This document shows positions 35,796 to 44,731 of a stretch of DNA of 64,000 bases, piece after piece. The DNA lies in the NCBI RefSeq assembly GCF_001422545.1, contig NZ_LMLE01000010.1:186227-250226 (forward strand), in the 5' to 3' direction. A model generated the notes under the pieces. It was given only the letters and a program-made list of their open reading frames with translations, did not search any database and was not told where the DNA came from. This DNA comes from Pedobacter sp. Leaf41. Its GTDB lineage: Bacteria > Bacteroidota > Bacteroidia > Sphingobacteriales > Sphingobacteriaceae. The number at the start of each line of letters is the position of its first letter. Within the stretch, counting starts at the first letter, position 1. A program made the position numbers and the translations under genes.

Positions 35796-37319
35796 ATGAT
35801 AACTAATAAAAAACTTGCGCTTATAATTTTAGATGGCTGGGGTTACGGAAGAAAAGATAATTCGGATGCGGCCTATGCTGCCAACACTCCTTTTTTCGAT
35901 TCATTAATTAAAAATTATCCCAACTCAAAACTTGAGGCTTCTGGTGAAGCGGTGGGTTTGCCAGCCGGACAAATGGGAAATTCGGAAGTAGGCCACATGA
36001 ATTTAGGCGCAGGCAGAGTAGTTTATCAAGAACTTGGAAGAATTAACAAATCTATTGCAGACAGGGAATTACATGTTAACCCGATTTTGTTAGCTGCTTT
36101 TGATTATGCAAAGCAAAATAATAAAGCTGTGCATTTCATTGGACTGGTTTCAAATGGCGGAGTTCATGCCCATATCGAACACTTAAAAGCTTTGTGTGAT
36201 GCCGCAAATGAAGCACATGTTGAAAAAACTTTTGTTCATGCTTTCTTAGACGGAAGGGATACAGACCCAAATTCTGGTTTAGGTTTTATTAGCGATCTTC
36301 AAAATCACATTAAAAACACATCGGCTAAATTAGCTACCATGGTTGGTCGCTACTACGCAATGGATCGCGATAATCGCTGGGAACGTGTGAAACAAGCTTA
36401 TGATGTAATGGTTAACGGTGTTGGTGAAAGAACACAAGATGCTTTGGCTACGATTAAAAAATCTTATCAGAACGGCGTAACAGATGAGTTTTTGCAACCA
36501 GTTGTACTCACCCAGGATAATGGCGAGCCAGTGGCGACCATCAAAAATGATGATGTGGTAATCTGCTTCAATTTCCGTACAGATAGAGGAAGAGAAATTA
36601 CAACTGCGCTAACGCAAAAAGATTTTCCGGAGCAACACATGCATAAATTGCCATTGTATTATGTTACGATGACTACCTATGATGAAAGCTTTGAAAAAGT
36701 AAATGTAATTTTTACAAAAGACGATTTGACGAAAACGATCGGTGAGGTTTTAGCCGAAAACAATAAAAATCAAATTCGCATTGCTGAAACTGAAAAATAT
36801 CCTCATGTAACTTTCTTTTTCTCTGGAGGAAGAGAAACTGAATTCGCTAACGAAAAACGTATTTTAATACCTTCCCCAAAAGTAGCAACTTACGATTTAC
36901 AACCGGAGATGAGTGCTGCAGGAATTACCGAAGCCATTATTGCAGAAATGGAAACAGGTTGGCCAGATTTTATTTGCTTAAACTTCGCCAACCCTGATAT
37001 GGTAGGCCATACCGGTGTTTTCGATGCAGTAGTAAAAGCGGTTGAAACTGCCGACAAGTGCGCAGAAATAGTAGTGCGCAAAGGGATGGAAAATGGTTAC
37101 TCCTTTATCTTGTTAGCAGATCATGGAAATTCAGAATATATGGTAAATGGCGACGGTTCTGTTAATACTGCCCACACCACCAATCTTGTTCCTTGTATTT
37201 TAATTGACAGCGACTATAAAACCATTGCTGATGGTAAATTGGGCGATATTGCTCCTACTGTTTTAAAAATTTTAGGTGTTCCAATTCCTGAAGAAATGAC
37301 AGGAAATGTGTTAGTATAA
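35796..37319 (+). CDS. gpmI: 2,3-bisphosphoglycerate-independent phosphoglycerate mutase
   Basis: 507 aa di-manganese enzyme that interconverts 3- and 2-phosphoglycerate in glycolysis. The first metal site is at LIILDGWGYG, the phospho-Ser is in MGNSEVGHMNLGAGR, and substrate residues lie in DGRDTDPNSG, FRTDRGREIT and the C-terminal LNFANPDMVGHTGVFDA plus ADHGNSEYM. Length is typical. Its stop overlaps the next start by one base (TAATG), so the lipoprotein gene is in the same operon. Confidence 0.96.
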   Translation: MITNKKLALIILDGWGYGRKDNSDAAYAANTPFFDSLIKNYPNSKLEASGEAVGLPAGQMGNSEVGHMNLGAGRVVYQELGRINKSIADRELHVNPILLAAFDYAKQNNKAVHFIGLVSNGGVHAHIEHLKALCDAANEAHVEKTFVHAFLDGRDTDPNSGLGFISDLQNHIKNTSAKLATMVGRYYAMDRDNRWERVKQAYDVMVNGVGERTQDALATIKKSYQNGVTDEFLQPVVLTQDNGEPVATIKNDDVVICFNFRTDRGREITTALTQKDFPEQHMHKLPLYYVTMTTYDESFEKVNVIFTKDDLTKTIGEVLAENNKNQIRIAETEKYPHVTFFFSGGRETEFANEKRILIPSPKVATYDLQPEMSAAGITEAIIAEMETGWPDFICLNFANPDMVGHTGVFDAVVKAVETADKCAEIVVRKGMENGYSFILLADHGNSEYMVNGDGSVNTAHTTNLVPCILIDSDYKTIADGKLGDIAPTVLKILGVPIPEEMTGNVLV

Positions 37320-37849
37320 TGAATAGAAGAATTTATATTTTACTCCTTGCTGTTGCCTTTGTTTCTTGTAATGAAGATAAAAAATCTAAAGCAAATACAA
37401 ATTTGCTGTACTTTGATTTGAAAGGATATTTCGAAAAGGAGGCTGTTCGTTTGCAGAAACTTAATCCAGTAGTGAACAAAACAGTATCAGTTAACGGCAA
37501 GCAAGAAAGCAAAAAAATTAAGATAGCAGACTGGAAGAAAGAATTTGCTGTGTTTATTAATGCTGATATTAACAAAGCTTCTTGGAGGGGAAGTTTTGAT
37601 ATTAGCGAGCAAAATGGTGTAGATTATTATACTTCAGATAGTAAGAAAATACCGATCAAGAGGGTTTCTATTAAATGGAACGGTGAGAGAGCAGGTCTAA
37701 TAGAAGTTATCATCGCCAATAAAAACATCCTTTTTCAATCTAACGATACTTTACGTTATTATCCTGATAGCTTGTACGCGATCAAAAAACAGCAAAAAAT
37801 AAAGCTGCTGAACACTAAGAGTTATCAAATTACTGGGAAATTGAAATAA
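37319..37849 (+). CDS. Hypothetical lipoprotein
   Basis: 176 aa. The N-terminus (RRIYILLLAVAFVSCNED) has a lipobox-like FVSC, so a lipoprotein with Cys16 is likely. The remainder is Lys-rich with an alternating-strand pattern and a conserved-looking IKRVSIKWNGERAGLIEV stretch. No family recognised. It overlaps gpmI by one base and is followed within 2 bp by a bidirectional terminator. Confidence 0.75.
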   Translation: MNRRIYILLLAVAFVSCNEDKKSKANTNLLYFDLKGYFEKEAVRLQKLNPVVNKTVSVNGKQESKKIKIADWKKEFAVFINADINKASWRGSFDISEQNGVDYYTSDSKKIPIKRVSIKWNGERAGLIEVIIANKNILFQSNDTLRYYPDSLYAIKKQQKIKLLNTKSYQITGKLK

Positions 37850-37850
37850 A

Positions 37851-37882
37851 AAAACAGGCTTTGAAATTTCAAAGCCTGTTTT
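37851..37882. terminator. Bidirectional terminator
   Basis: A perfect 32-nt palindrome (two 16-nt arms beginning AAAACAGGCTTTGAAA), lying between convergent genes that end at 37849 (plus) and 37890 (minus). Runs of A and T flank both ends. Confidence 0.9.
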
Positions 37883-37889
37883 CTTATCT

Positions 37890-38510
37890 CTATTTTAATG
37901 AAGCGATTTGCGCCTTATCGTAGGCAACCCAATCTATAATATCCTTCCGGAGCGGCTGCATAGTTAACACCTTTTGAAAATCTGCGATTGAATTGTTAAA
38001 CAGTGCAACACATGCGGTCTTCTCATCTTTCCGTTTGGCCTTATACGATCTAAAAATCGCATAGTCTTTATAAGCTAAAGCACGATTTTGAAACATTTGC
38101 GTATCCTCATCACCATTAATTTCAATGGCCTTGGTAAAATCTTTAATTGCAGCGGTATAAAAATTTTCACGCATGGTGTTTAATGACTCCTTTGGATCGT
38201 TCGCTATATTTAACCTTGCTTTTCCACGATAGTAGTATGCAGAAACTTCTGATGGTTTTACTGTAATTAAACGACTGTATGTTTCAATACACTTTTCATA
38301 TTGAGCATTTTGAAAATATGAATAGCCTAACATCTGCAAAATTTTAGCATTCTCTGGGGTTTTAGCATCGGCTTTTTCCAGTTGGGTAACGGCAGTTTTA
38401 TAATCTCCTTTGATCATTGCCTGCATGCTACGCTCGTAATTGTTTTGTGCAAAAGTGCTGGTAGATGATAATATGATTAATCCTAAAATTGCGTGTCTAA
38501 AATAGTTCAT
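37890..38510 (-). CDS. Secreted tetratricopeptide-repeat protein
   Basis: 206 aa from the ATG at 38510 (MNYFRHAILGLIILSS); a longer reading adds 19 residues before the signal peptide. After the signal sequence ending STFAQ, TPR helices start at NNYERSMQAMIKGDYKTAVTQLEKA, with two or three further repeats (LQMLGYSYFQNAQYEKCIETY, SAYYYRGKARLNI, AAIKDFTKAIEI). TPRs mediate protein contacts; the partner is not known. It is encoded alone. Confidence 0.82.
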   Translation of the reverse strand: MNYFRHAILGLIILSSTSTFAQNNYERSMQAMIKGDYKTAVTQLEKADAKTPENAKILQMLGYSYFQNAQYEKCIETYSRLITVKPSEVSAYYYRGKARLNIANDPKESLNTMRENFYTAAIKDFTKAIEINGDEDTQMFQNRALAYKDYAIFRSYKAKRKDEKTACVALFNNSIADFQKVLTMQPLRKDIIDWVAYDKAQIASLK

Positions 38511-38819
38511 GTAACGAATAATATGTTTTTGTAATTCTACCGCCAAAAAAGACGAAATTTGTTGCAATATAATCCTATTCTGATAATTTAAAAGTTTTTT
38601 AATTTTTGGAAATAAAAAAATTCTATATTAAACAAAAGCTTAAACGTTAAAAACTTCATTATATGATATTGGCCGATACAATATATTACTCTGCCTTTTT
38701 AACATAAGATTAATGGTATTTCTACTTTGGCACAAGAGTTGGAAATATTAGTTGAATAACATAAACAAACAAAGTGAAGACGATTGAACTGCCAGTTTGT
38801 CGTTAGAGGAAAAGTGATA

Positions 38820-41291
38820 ATGAGTAAAGAAGATATATTTGATTTCCATAATGCTATGCCGATAATAAATGAGGATACAGAGTTTTTTCCCCTAATGTCT
38901 CAACAAGACGAGGAGGAAATGAACAACGAGGAAACACCTGAAACCCTGGCGATTTTGCCATTACGAAATACTGTTTTATTCCCTGGAGTAGTAATTCCAA
39001 TTACCGTTGGAAGAGACAAATCAATCAAGTTAATTAAAGAAGCTTACAAAGGAAACAAGATTATTGGAGTAGTTTCTCAAAAGGATGTTTCGATAGAAGA
39101 CCCTACTTTTGAGCAACTTAACACCGTTGGTACAGTAGCAAATATTATAAAGTTACTGCAAATGCCTGATGGCAATACCACCGTAATTATCCAGGGTAAG
39201 CAGCGTTTTAGCCTAATTGAAGAGGTGCAAAACGAACCTTATATTAAGGCTGTAGTTAAAAAATTCGAAGAGCAAAAACACAAAGCCGATAAGGAGTTTA
39301 AAACCTTAATTGCGTCTATCCGCGAAATGTCTGCGCAAATTATTCAGCTGTCGCCGAATATACCAAGTGAGGCGAGTATCGCACTTAAAAACATCGAGAG
39401 CAATTCATTTTTGATCAATTTCATTTCTTCAAATATGAATGCCGAAATGGCCGATAAGCAAAAAATCCTTGAAATGGACAAATTGCAGGAACGGGCGCAG
39501 AAAGTAATGGAGCTTTTGATGGTAGAACTACAGATGTTGGAATTGAGAAATCAAATCCAATCCAAAGTCCGTACTGATCTTGATAAGCAACAACGCGATT
39601 ACTTCTTAAATCAACAGCTAAAAACAATTCAGGAAGAATTAGGTGGAAACTCTGCCGATTTAGAATTTGATGCCCTTCAGGAAAAAGCTAAAAAGAAAAA
39701 ATGGGCACAACCTGTTGCTGATCATTTCGATAAAGAATTAGATAAACTTGGAAGAATGAATCCGGCAGCGCCAGATTATTCTGTTCAGCTCAATTACCTG
39801 GAATTGCTTTTAGATTTACCTTGGAGTGAATTTACCAAAGACAATTTCGATTTAAAACGTGCCCAACGGATTTTAGATAAAGATCATTTTGGTCTGGAAA
39901 AAGTAAAGCAACGTATCGTTGAATATTTAGCAGTTTTAAAGCTAAAACGCGATATGAAAGCGCCGATCCTTTGTTTAGTTGGCCCTCCGGGAGTTGGTAA
40001 AACATCTTTAGGAAAATCAATTGCCAAAGCATTGGGACGTAAATATGTTCGTATGGCTTTGGGCGGTATTCGCGATGAAGCTGAAATTCGCGGTCACCGC
40101 AAAACTTACATCGGTGCAATGCCAGGGCGTATTATTTCATCAATCAAAAAAGCGGGCGCAGATAACCCTGTGTTTGTTTTGGATGAGATTGATAAGGTTG
40201 GAACTGACCATCGTGGCGATCCATCATCAGCTTTACTTGAGGTTTTGGATCCGGAACAGAACAACGCTTTTTACGACCACTACGTTGAGGTAGATTACGA
40301 TTTATCAAATATTTTATTCATCGCAACCGCAAACTCACTAAGTACTATACAGCCAGCTTTGCTAGATCGTATGGAGATTATCGAGGTGAATGGTTACACG
40401 ATTGAAGAAAAAATCGAAATCGCTAAAAAATATTTATTGCCTAAGCAAAAGGAAAATCATGGTTTGCAAAACAGGGATATAAATCTGAAACCTGCTTTGA
40501 TTGAAAAAGTAATTGAAGATTATACTCGTGAATCTGGCGTACGTGGTTTAGAGAAAAAAATTGGTTCCCTGGTTCGTGGTGTAGCTACCAAGCTTGCAAT
40601 GGAAGAAGAGTATAATGCTACGCTAACGAATCAAGACGTTGAACGTATTTTAGGCGCACCCATTTTCGATAAAGATTTATACGAAGGCAATGAAGTTGCT
40701 GGTGTAGTTACAGGCTTGGCATGGACAAGTGTGGGTGGCGATATTTTATTTATAGAATCGAGCTTAAGTCCAGGTAAAGGCAAGTTAACTTTAACTGGTA
40801 ATTTAGGCGATGTGATGAAAGAATCAGCAGTGATTGCTTTAGCCTATTTGCGTGCTCATGCTGCAGAATTTGGCATCGATTACACTTTATTCGATAATTG
40901 GGATGTTCATGTTCACGTACCTGCCGGTGCTACACCAAAAGACGGGCCATCAGCGGGTATTACGATGCTTACTGCTTTAACATCAGCATTTACGCAACGC
41001 AAAGTTAAGCAACATTTAGCCATGACCGGAGAGATTACTCTACGTGGCAAAGTACTTCCGGTTGGCGGAATTAAAGAGAAAATTCTTGCGGCGAAAAGGG
41101 CGAATATCAAAGAAATCATTCTTTGTAAGAGCAACCGTAAAGATATTTTAGAAATCAAGGAAAGCTATATCAAAGACCTTAAATTTCATTACGTAACAGA
41201 AATGAGTGAGGTGATTGAATTGGCGTTAACAAAAAACAAAGTTAAAAAGCCATTGGATTTGAGCATTAAAGTTGCTTCAATAGTCAACTAA
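38820..41291 (+). CDS. lon: ATP-dependent protease Lon
   Basis: 823 aa from the ATG at 38820 (MSKEDIFDFHNAM); a longer in-frame reading from 38784 is unsupported. The N-terminal substrate domain (LAILPLRNTVLFPGVVIPITVGR), the AAA+ domain (Walker A GPPGVGKTS, Walker B FVLDEIDKVG, sensor TANSLSTIQPALLDRMEI) and the serine protease domain with the catalytic Ser in KDGPSAGITM and Lys in GGIKEKILAA are complete. It degrades damaged and regulatory proteins in the cytoplasm. A strong terminator lies 56 bp downstream. Confidence 0.97.
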   Translation: MSKEDIFDFHNAMPIINEDTEFFPLMSQQDEEEMNNEETPETLAILPLRNTVLFPGVVIPITVGRDKSIKLIKEAYKGNKIIGVVSQKDVSIEDPTFEQLNTVGTVANIIKLLQMPDGNTTVIIQGKQRFSLIEEVQNEPYIKAVVKKFEEQKHKADKEFKTLIASIREMSAQIIQLSPNIPSEASIALKNIESNSFLINFISSNMNAEMADKQKILEMDKLQERAQKVMELLMVELQMLELRNQIQSKVRTDLDKQQRDYFLNQQLKTIQEELGGNSADLEFDALQEKAKKKKWAQPVADHFDKELDKLGRMNPAAPDYSVQLNYLELLLDLPWSEFTKDNFDLKRAQRILDKDHFGLEKVKQRIVEYLAVLKLKRDMKAPILCLVGPPGVGKTSLGKSIAKALGRKYVRMALGGIRDEAEIRGHRKTYIGAMPGRIISSIKKAGADNPVFVLDEIDKVGTDHRGDPSSALLEVLDPEQNNAFYDHYVEVDYDLSNILFIATANSLSTIQPALLDRMEIIEVNGYTIEEKIEIAKKYLLPKQKENHGLQNRDINLKPALIEKVIEDYTRESGVRGLEKKIGSLVRGVATKLAMEEEYNATLTNQDVERILGAPIFDKDLYEGNEVAGVVTGLAWTSVGGDILFIESSLSPGKGKLTLTGNLGDVMKESAVIALAYLRAHAAEFGIDYTLFDNWDVHVHVPAGATPKDGPSAGITMLTALTSAFTQRKVKQHLAMTGEITLRGKVLPVGGIKEKILAAKRANIKEIILCKSNRKDILEIKESYIKDLKFHYVTEMSEVIELALTKNKVKKPLDLSIKVASIVN

Positions 41292-41346
41292 ATTGTAATC
41301 TTTTAGCTGATTGATTAATAATCCAATAACTATAAATACATTTATG

Positions 41347-41373
41347 GCCCCGATAAAGTATCGGGGCTTTTTT
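41347..41373 (+). terminator. Strong intrinsic terminator after lon, abutting the next start codon
   Basis: GCCCCGATA pairs perfectly with TATCGGGGC over a 3-nt loop, followed by six T. The next base is the A of the ATG of the LpxR-like gene, so that gene has no room for its own promoter or ribosome binding site downstream of the hairpin. Confidence 0.9.
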
Positions 41374-42321
41374 ATGAAATCACTTTTCACCACCCTACTT
41401 CTTGGTTTAATCTCTTTAGGTTGTTTTGCACAATCATTTAAAAATGAGTTTGGTTTTAAAACTGAAAACGATGCGTATTTAGCCACTTTAAATGATCGTT
41501 ACTATACTAATGGCCTGTTCATCTACTTTCGCAGAGCGATAGATCCAGCTACCTTTTCTGAAAAAGTGGAGAAGAAAACCTATGAAATTTCAGCCGGACA
41601 AAAAATGTATACCCCTTACTGGGGTCAGGTAGCTAAAAAGGAAGATCAAGATAGACCTTTTGCTGGCTATTTGTACGCTGGAGGCGCTTATTCAATCTTT
41701 TATAAAAATGAAAGTGTATTGAAAACGAGCCTAGAACTCGGTACCGTTGGACCAAACTCTCTGGCTCAAGACGCACAAAAGTTCTTACATAAAACAGTGG
41801 GTTTTTATACTCCGGCTGGATGGGAATATCAAATTAAAAATGAATTAGCGGTTAATTTAGCAGCCAATTATAGTAAACTTCTAATTCGATCTAACGATAA
41901 AGTGGTAGATTTAAGCGGAGCTGGCTATGCAAACCTGGGAACTACGTTTTCTGGCCTGGGCGCTTCAGTTTTGTTTAGAGCAGGCAGACTAAACCAGTTA
42001 TTTAACAGCGCTTACCACAATGCAGTAATTGGAAATTCAAAAACTGCGGCTTTAAATAGATCAGAGTTTTTCTTTTACTTAAAGCCACAGTTAAATGTAG
42101 TTGCTTACGATGCAACCATACAAGGAAGTTTATTTAATGATGATAGTCCATTAACATTTGGAGTGAAACCAATTGTTTTTGAGCAACAATTCGGCGTAAA
42201 TTATAGCTCGAAAAGATTCACAGTTGATTTCAACATCATCTTTAAAACCAAAGAAGTTAAAAGTATAGCTAAAGCACAAAATTATGGCGGCTTAAGTTTG
42301 TATTATAGATTTGGGAAGTAA
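41374..42321 (+). CDS. LpxR-like lipid A deacylase family (DUF2219) outer-membrane protein
   Basis: 315 aa from ATG 41374, with a signal peptide (MKSLFTTLLLGLISLGCFAQ) and a beta-barrel-like body. Family positions are visible: TENDAYL (N32/D33), DRYYTNG, RPFAGYLYAG, GPNSLAQDAQ followed by a His (H139) and GWEYQIKNE (E157), and a C-terminal YYRFGK ending. LpxR removes the 3'-linked acyl chain of lipid A in the outer membrane and so changes surface recognition. Its start lies directly after the lon terminator; it converges on the MACPF gene. Enzyme activity is inferred from family. Confidence 0.82.
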   Translation: MKSLFTTLLLGLISLGCFAQSFKNEFGFKTENDAYLATLNDRYYTNGLFIYFRRAIDPATFSEKVEKKTYEISAGQKMYTPYWGQVAKKEDQDRPFAGYLYAGGAYSIFYKNESVLKTSLELGTVGPNSLAQDAQKFLHKTVGFYTPAGWEYQIKNELAVNLAANYSKLLIRSNDKVVDLSGAGYANLGTTFSGLGASVLFRAGRLNQLFNSAYHNAVIGNSKTAALNRSEFFFYLKPQLNVVAYDATIQGSLFNDDSPLTFGVKPIVFEQQFGVNYSSKRFTVDFNIIFKTKEVKSIAKAQNYGGLSLYYRFGK

Positions 42322-42335
42322 TCTTTTAAAGAGAT

Positions 42336-42354
42336 GGGCAGTTCACAACTGCCC
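42336..42354. other. Perfect hairpin between convergent genes
   Basis: GGGCAGTT pairs with AACTGCCC over a 3-nt loop. No clear T run follows on either strand, so it is a weak terminator or a stem-loop of other use. Confidence 0.5.
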
Positions 42355-42368
42355 GATCCTTCAAATAT

Positions 42369-43391
42369 TTAATTTGCTAATCTTACTGCTTTTGCAACCA
42401 AATACTGATCGAAATAAGCTTTCACTTGAGCCTTTTTAGTTGCGTCATTGATAAAACTGTAAATTGGAACAAGCCCTTCATCCAGAGCTCCTATAAACCT
42501 GGCCCTATCCTCTGTTGTAGAGCTCACCCAATTTGAAATATTGACTATCATTTTTTTCCCAGCTGTTTGTGTTTTCAATCTTTGTATATCGCCACCAACA
42601 GAATTGTAATACACTTTAGCTGCAGAATTTGCATTTAAATCAGCTAAGTTAACATCGTCTAAGTAACCACTTGGCAATCCGAAGGTATTTTTTAAGGCAT
42701 ATCTTTGCCCTTCCATACTAATTTTTTGTCTATCTCCTTTTGCTGCAATAGCCTGGTACATCACATCAAACTTTGCACCCACTTTTACCCCAACTAAAAC
42801 GTGTGTTCCGTATTTATTAATCAAGTTTTCAGCACTCAAAAGATTGATATCCTGCTTAAACCCATTAGTTAAAAAACCATTAACCGATTGGTCATAATAA
42901 AAACGATGACGTTTTCTTATCATGTAGTAAGAATAATATGCATATACATATTTTGAGTCTTTGGTATCATTAACGGGGAATGCTTCATTTAAGATTTGCC
43001 CAAACAGCATTAAACCTTTTGTTTCCTTAAATGAGTTTGATAATTTCTCGGATAAATCTACAGCATTATTTGCAACAAGTGTAGTCCAAGAAGATTCTGT
43101 ACCCCTGCTTAAATTAACTGAGTGCAAAGGATCAGCATCAAAGCTGGGCATATCAACTACACTTGCTCTAATTGAGGCTTCACTGTTAAAATTCTCGGTT
43201 ACATCGTAACCATAACCTAAATAATTAAAGGTACTTGACGATGGATATAGCGCCTGAGATTCTTTAGTTGCTCCATTAATAGCTACATCAATATCGGGCG
43301 ATAACGGCTTTGGTGGTTCGATTTCTTCGGAGTTTTTCTTACACGAAGCAAGGGTGGCAAATACGGCCAGCATAAATAAGATTTTTTTCAT
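42369..43391 (-). CDS. MACPF-domain (perforin-like) lipoprotein
   Basis: 340 aa from the ATG at 43391 (MKKILFMLAVFATLASC); a longer reading adds 13 residues. The lipobox is at Cys17, then KKNSEE, a Pro-rich linker and a domain of about 310 aa. Residues 186-210 read SAENLINKYGTHVLVGVKVG, which contains the MACPF signature (aromatic-G-T-H). Characterised Bacteroidota MACPF proteins include the secreted antimicrobial BSAPs, which kill relatives by pore formation. This could be such a toxin or a surface receptor-binding protein. No partner operon gene is seen; the LpxR-like barrel gene converges on it. The signature is directly seen; the toxin role is inference. Confidence 0.82.
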   Translation of the reverse strand: MKKILFMLAVFATLASCKKNSEEIEPPKPLSPDIDVAINGATKESQALYPSSSTFNYLGYGYDVTENFNSEASIRASVVDMPSFDADPLHSVNLSRGTESSWTTLVANNAVDLSEKLSNSFKETKGLMLFGQILNEAFPVNDTKDSKYVYAYYSYYMIRKRHRFYYDQSVNGFLTNGFKQDINLLSAENLINKYGTHVLVGVKVGAKFDVMYQAIAAKGDRQKISMEGQRYALKNTFGLPSGYLDDVNLADLNANSAAKVYYNSVGGDIQRLKTQTAGKKMIVNISNWVSSTTEDRARFIGALDEGLVPIYSFINDATKKAQVKAYFDQYLVAKAVRLAN

Positions 43392-43509
43392 GTTGTCATT
43401 TGTGTGTGTCATCAAAATTAGAAAAATCAACTTAGAATTTAGTTAATTAAATAAGATTTTTGATATGGTCTACAGCGTATAATCAAACATCCCGAATAGC
43501 AAAGTATAA

Positions 43510-43920
43510 CTAAAAATCGCGAGTGGAACGGTTTTTCTTTTTTTCTGAAACTGCTGCTTTATTTTTTAATCGCTTTTGGATAACTGCCTTTGGAATTTTC
43601 GTAGACTTTCTTTTTTTCTGAATCTGAAGAGAACGTTTAAGCAGGTCGATCAGTTTAGCAATGGTTTTCTCTTTGTTGAGCAGCTGACTTCGTTCTTCTT
43701 GCGAAACAATATGCAATAAGCCATCATTGTCCATTCGGTTTTCGAGTCGCGATTTTAAAAGCACCTTTTCCTCTTCATTAAAAAAAGTGGCATTGTCCAA
43801 ATCCAAGATTAATTCGACTTTACTGGAAACTTTATTAACGTTTTGCCCACCCTTGCCCCCACTTCTGGAGGTTTTGAAGGTAACTGACTTTAAAATTTCT
43901 TCTCGTGTGGGTAACATCAT
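43510..43920 (-). CDS. arfB: Alternative ribosome-rescue factor ArfB (peptidyl-tRNA hydrolase)
   Basis: 136 aa from the first of two adjacent ATGs (the second at 43917). The RF-1-like catalytic GGQ loop is in SRSGGKGGQNVNKVSSKVEL, and the C-terminal tail is very basic (KKRKSTKIPKAVIQKRLKNK), which in ArfB reaches into the empty mRNA channel of stalled ribosomes. The protein lacks codon-recognition domains, so it is ArfB and not RF1/RF2. It is divergent from cmk. Confidence 0.93.
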   Translation of the reverse strand: MMLPTREEILKSVTFKTSRSGGKGGQNVNKVSSKVELILDLDNATFFNEEEKVLLKSRLENRMDNDGLLHIVSQEERSQLLNKEKTIAKLIDLLKRSLQIQKKRKSTKIPKAVIQKRLKNKAAVSEKKKNRSTRDF

Positions 43921-43975
43921 GCAAAAGTATAAAGAATAGTAATCTAAAAAAAGCAACTAAATTCAGCGCTTTTTT

Positions 43976-43983
43976 TACCTTTG
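43976..43983 (+). promoter_or_regulatory. -7 promoter box (TACCTTTG) for cmk
   Basis: A perfect TAnnTTTG match, 7 bp before the cmk ATG at 43991, so the transcript would have a leader of about 0-3 nt. No clear -33 TTTG is seen. Confidence 0.5.
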
Positions 43984-43990
43984 CAACAGA

Positions 43991-44671
43991 ATGAAAAAAA
44001 ACGTGGTTATAGCTATTGATGGCTACTCATCTTGCGGAAAAAGTACTTTAGCAAAGGCATTGGCTAAAAAATTAGGTTTTATTTATGTAGATAGTGGTGC
44101 GATGTATCGGGCAGTAACGCTGTATTTCTTAAGGAATGAGATTGATATTTCTAATGACGAAGCCGTTACTGATGCGCTACAACACATCGAATTAAATTTT
44201 CATTCTCGTGATTATGAATCACACATTACTTTGAACGGAGAAGAAGTTTCTGACGAGATTCGTTTAATGCCTGTTTCTGAAAATGTGAGCGAAGTTTCTG
44301 CTCATAAAATTGTTCGCCATGAAATGGTTAAGCAACAACAACGCATGGGCAAATTGAAAAATATTGTAATGGATGGGCGAGATATCGGTACCACCGTTTT
44401 TCCAAACGCACCCTTAAAGTTCTTTATGACAGCTGATCCCAAAATTAGAGCAGAGCGCAGGTTTAAAGAACTGGAAAGCAAGGGCAATAATCAAACTACT
44501 TTAGAAGAAGTATTTGAAAACCTTGCTCATCGAGATTATGCTGATACCACACGCAAAGAAAGCCCACTGGTTAGGGCCGATGACGCTATAATTTTAGACA
44601 ATACCAATTTAACACAAGAAGAACAATTGGCTTTTGCACTCGAAAAAGTTGAACCATTGCTTCCTAATTAA
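43991..44671 (+). CDS. cmk: Cytidylate kinase
   Basis: 226 aa. It phosphorylates CMP/dCMP. The P-loop is GYSSCGKSTLAK, the substrate site YVDSGAMYRAVTLYF, and MDGRDIGTTVFP and RAERRFKELE are the other nucleotide-binding motifs. Length is typical. The start coincides with a promoter-like box 7 bp upstream. It is encoded alone; a DUF1080 gene follows after 60 bp. Confidence 0.96.
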   Translation: MKKNVVIAIDGYSSCGKSTLAKALAKKLGFIYVDSGAMYRAVTLYFLRNEIDISNDEAVTDALQHIELNFHSRDYESHITLNGEEVSDEIRLMPVSENVSEVSAHKIVRHEMVKQQQRMGKLKNIVMDGRDIGTTVFPNAPLKFFMTADPKIRAERRFKELESKGNNQTTLEEVFENLAHRDYADTTRKESPLVRADDAIILDNTNLTQEEQLAFALEKVEPLLPN

Positions 44672-44731
44672 TATTAAATTTATTCAGTTAATTTAAATTT
44701 CATATTTTTAGCTGCTAACCATTAAGCTACT

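Noticed and set aside
42336..42354. Strong intrinsic terminator between the LpxR-like and MACPF genes
   Set aside because: The stem is perfect but there is no T run on either strand, so it is listed only as a hairpin.
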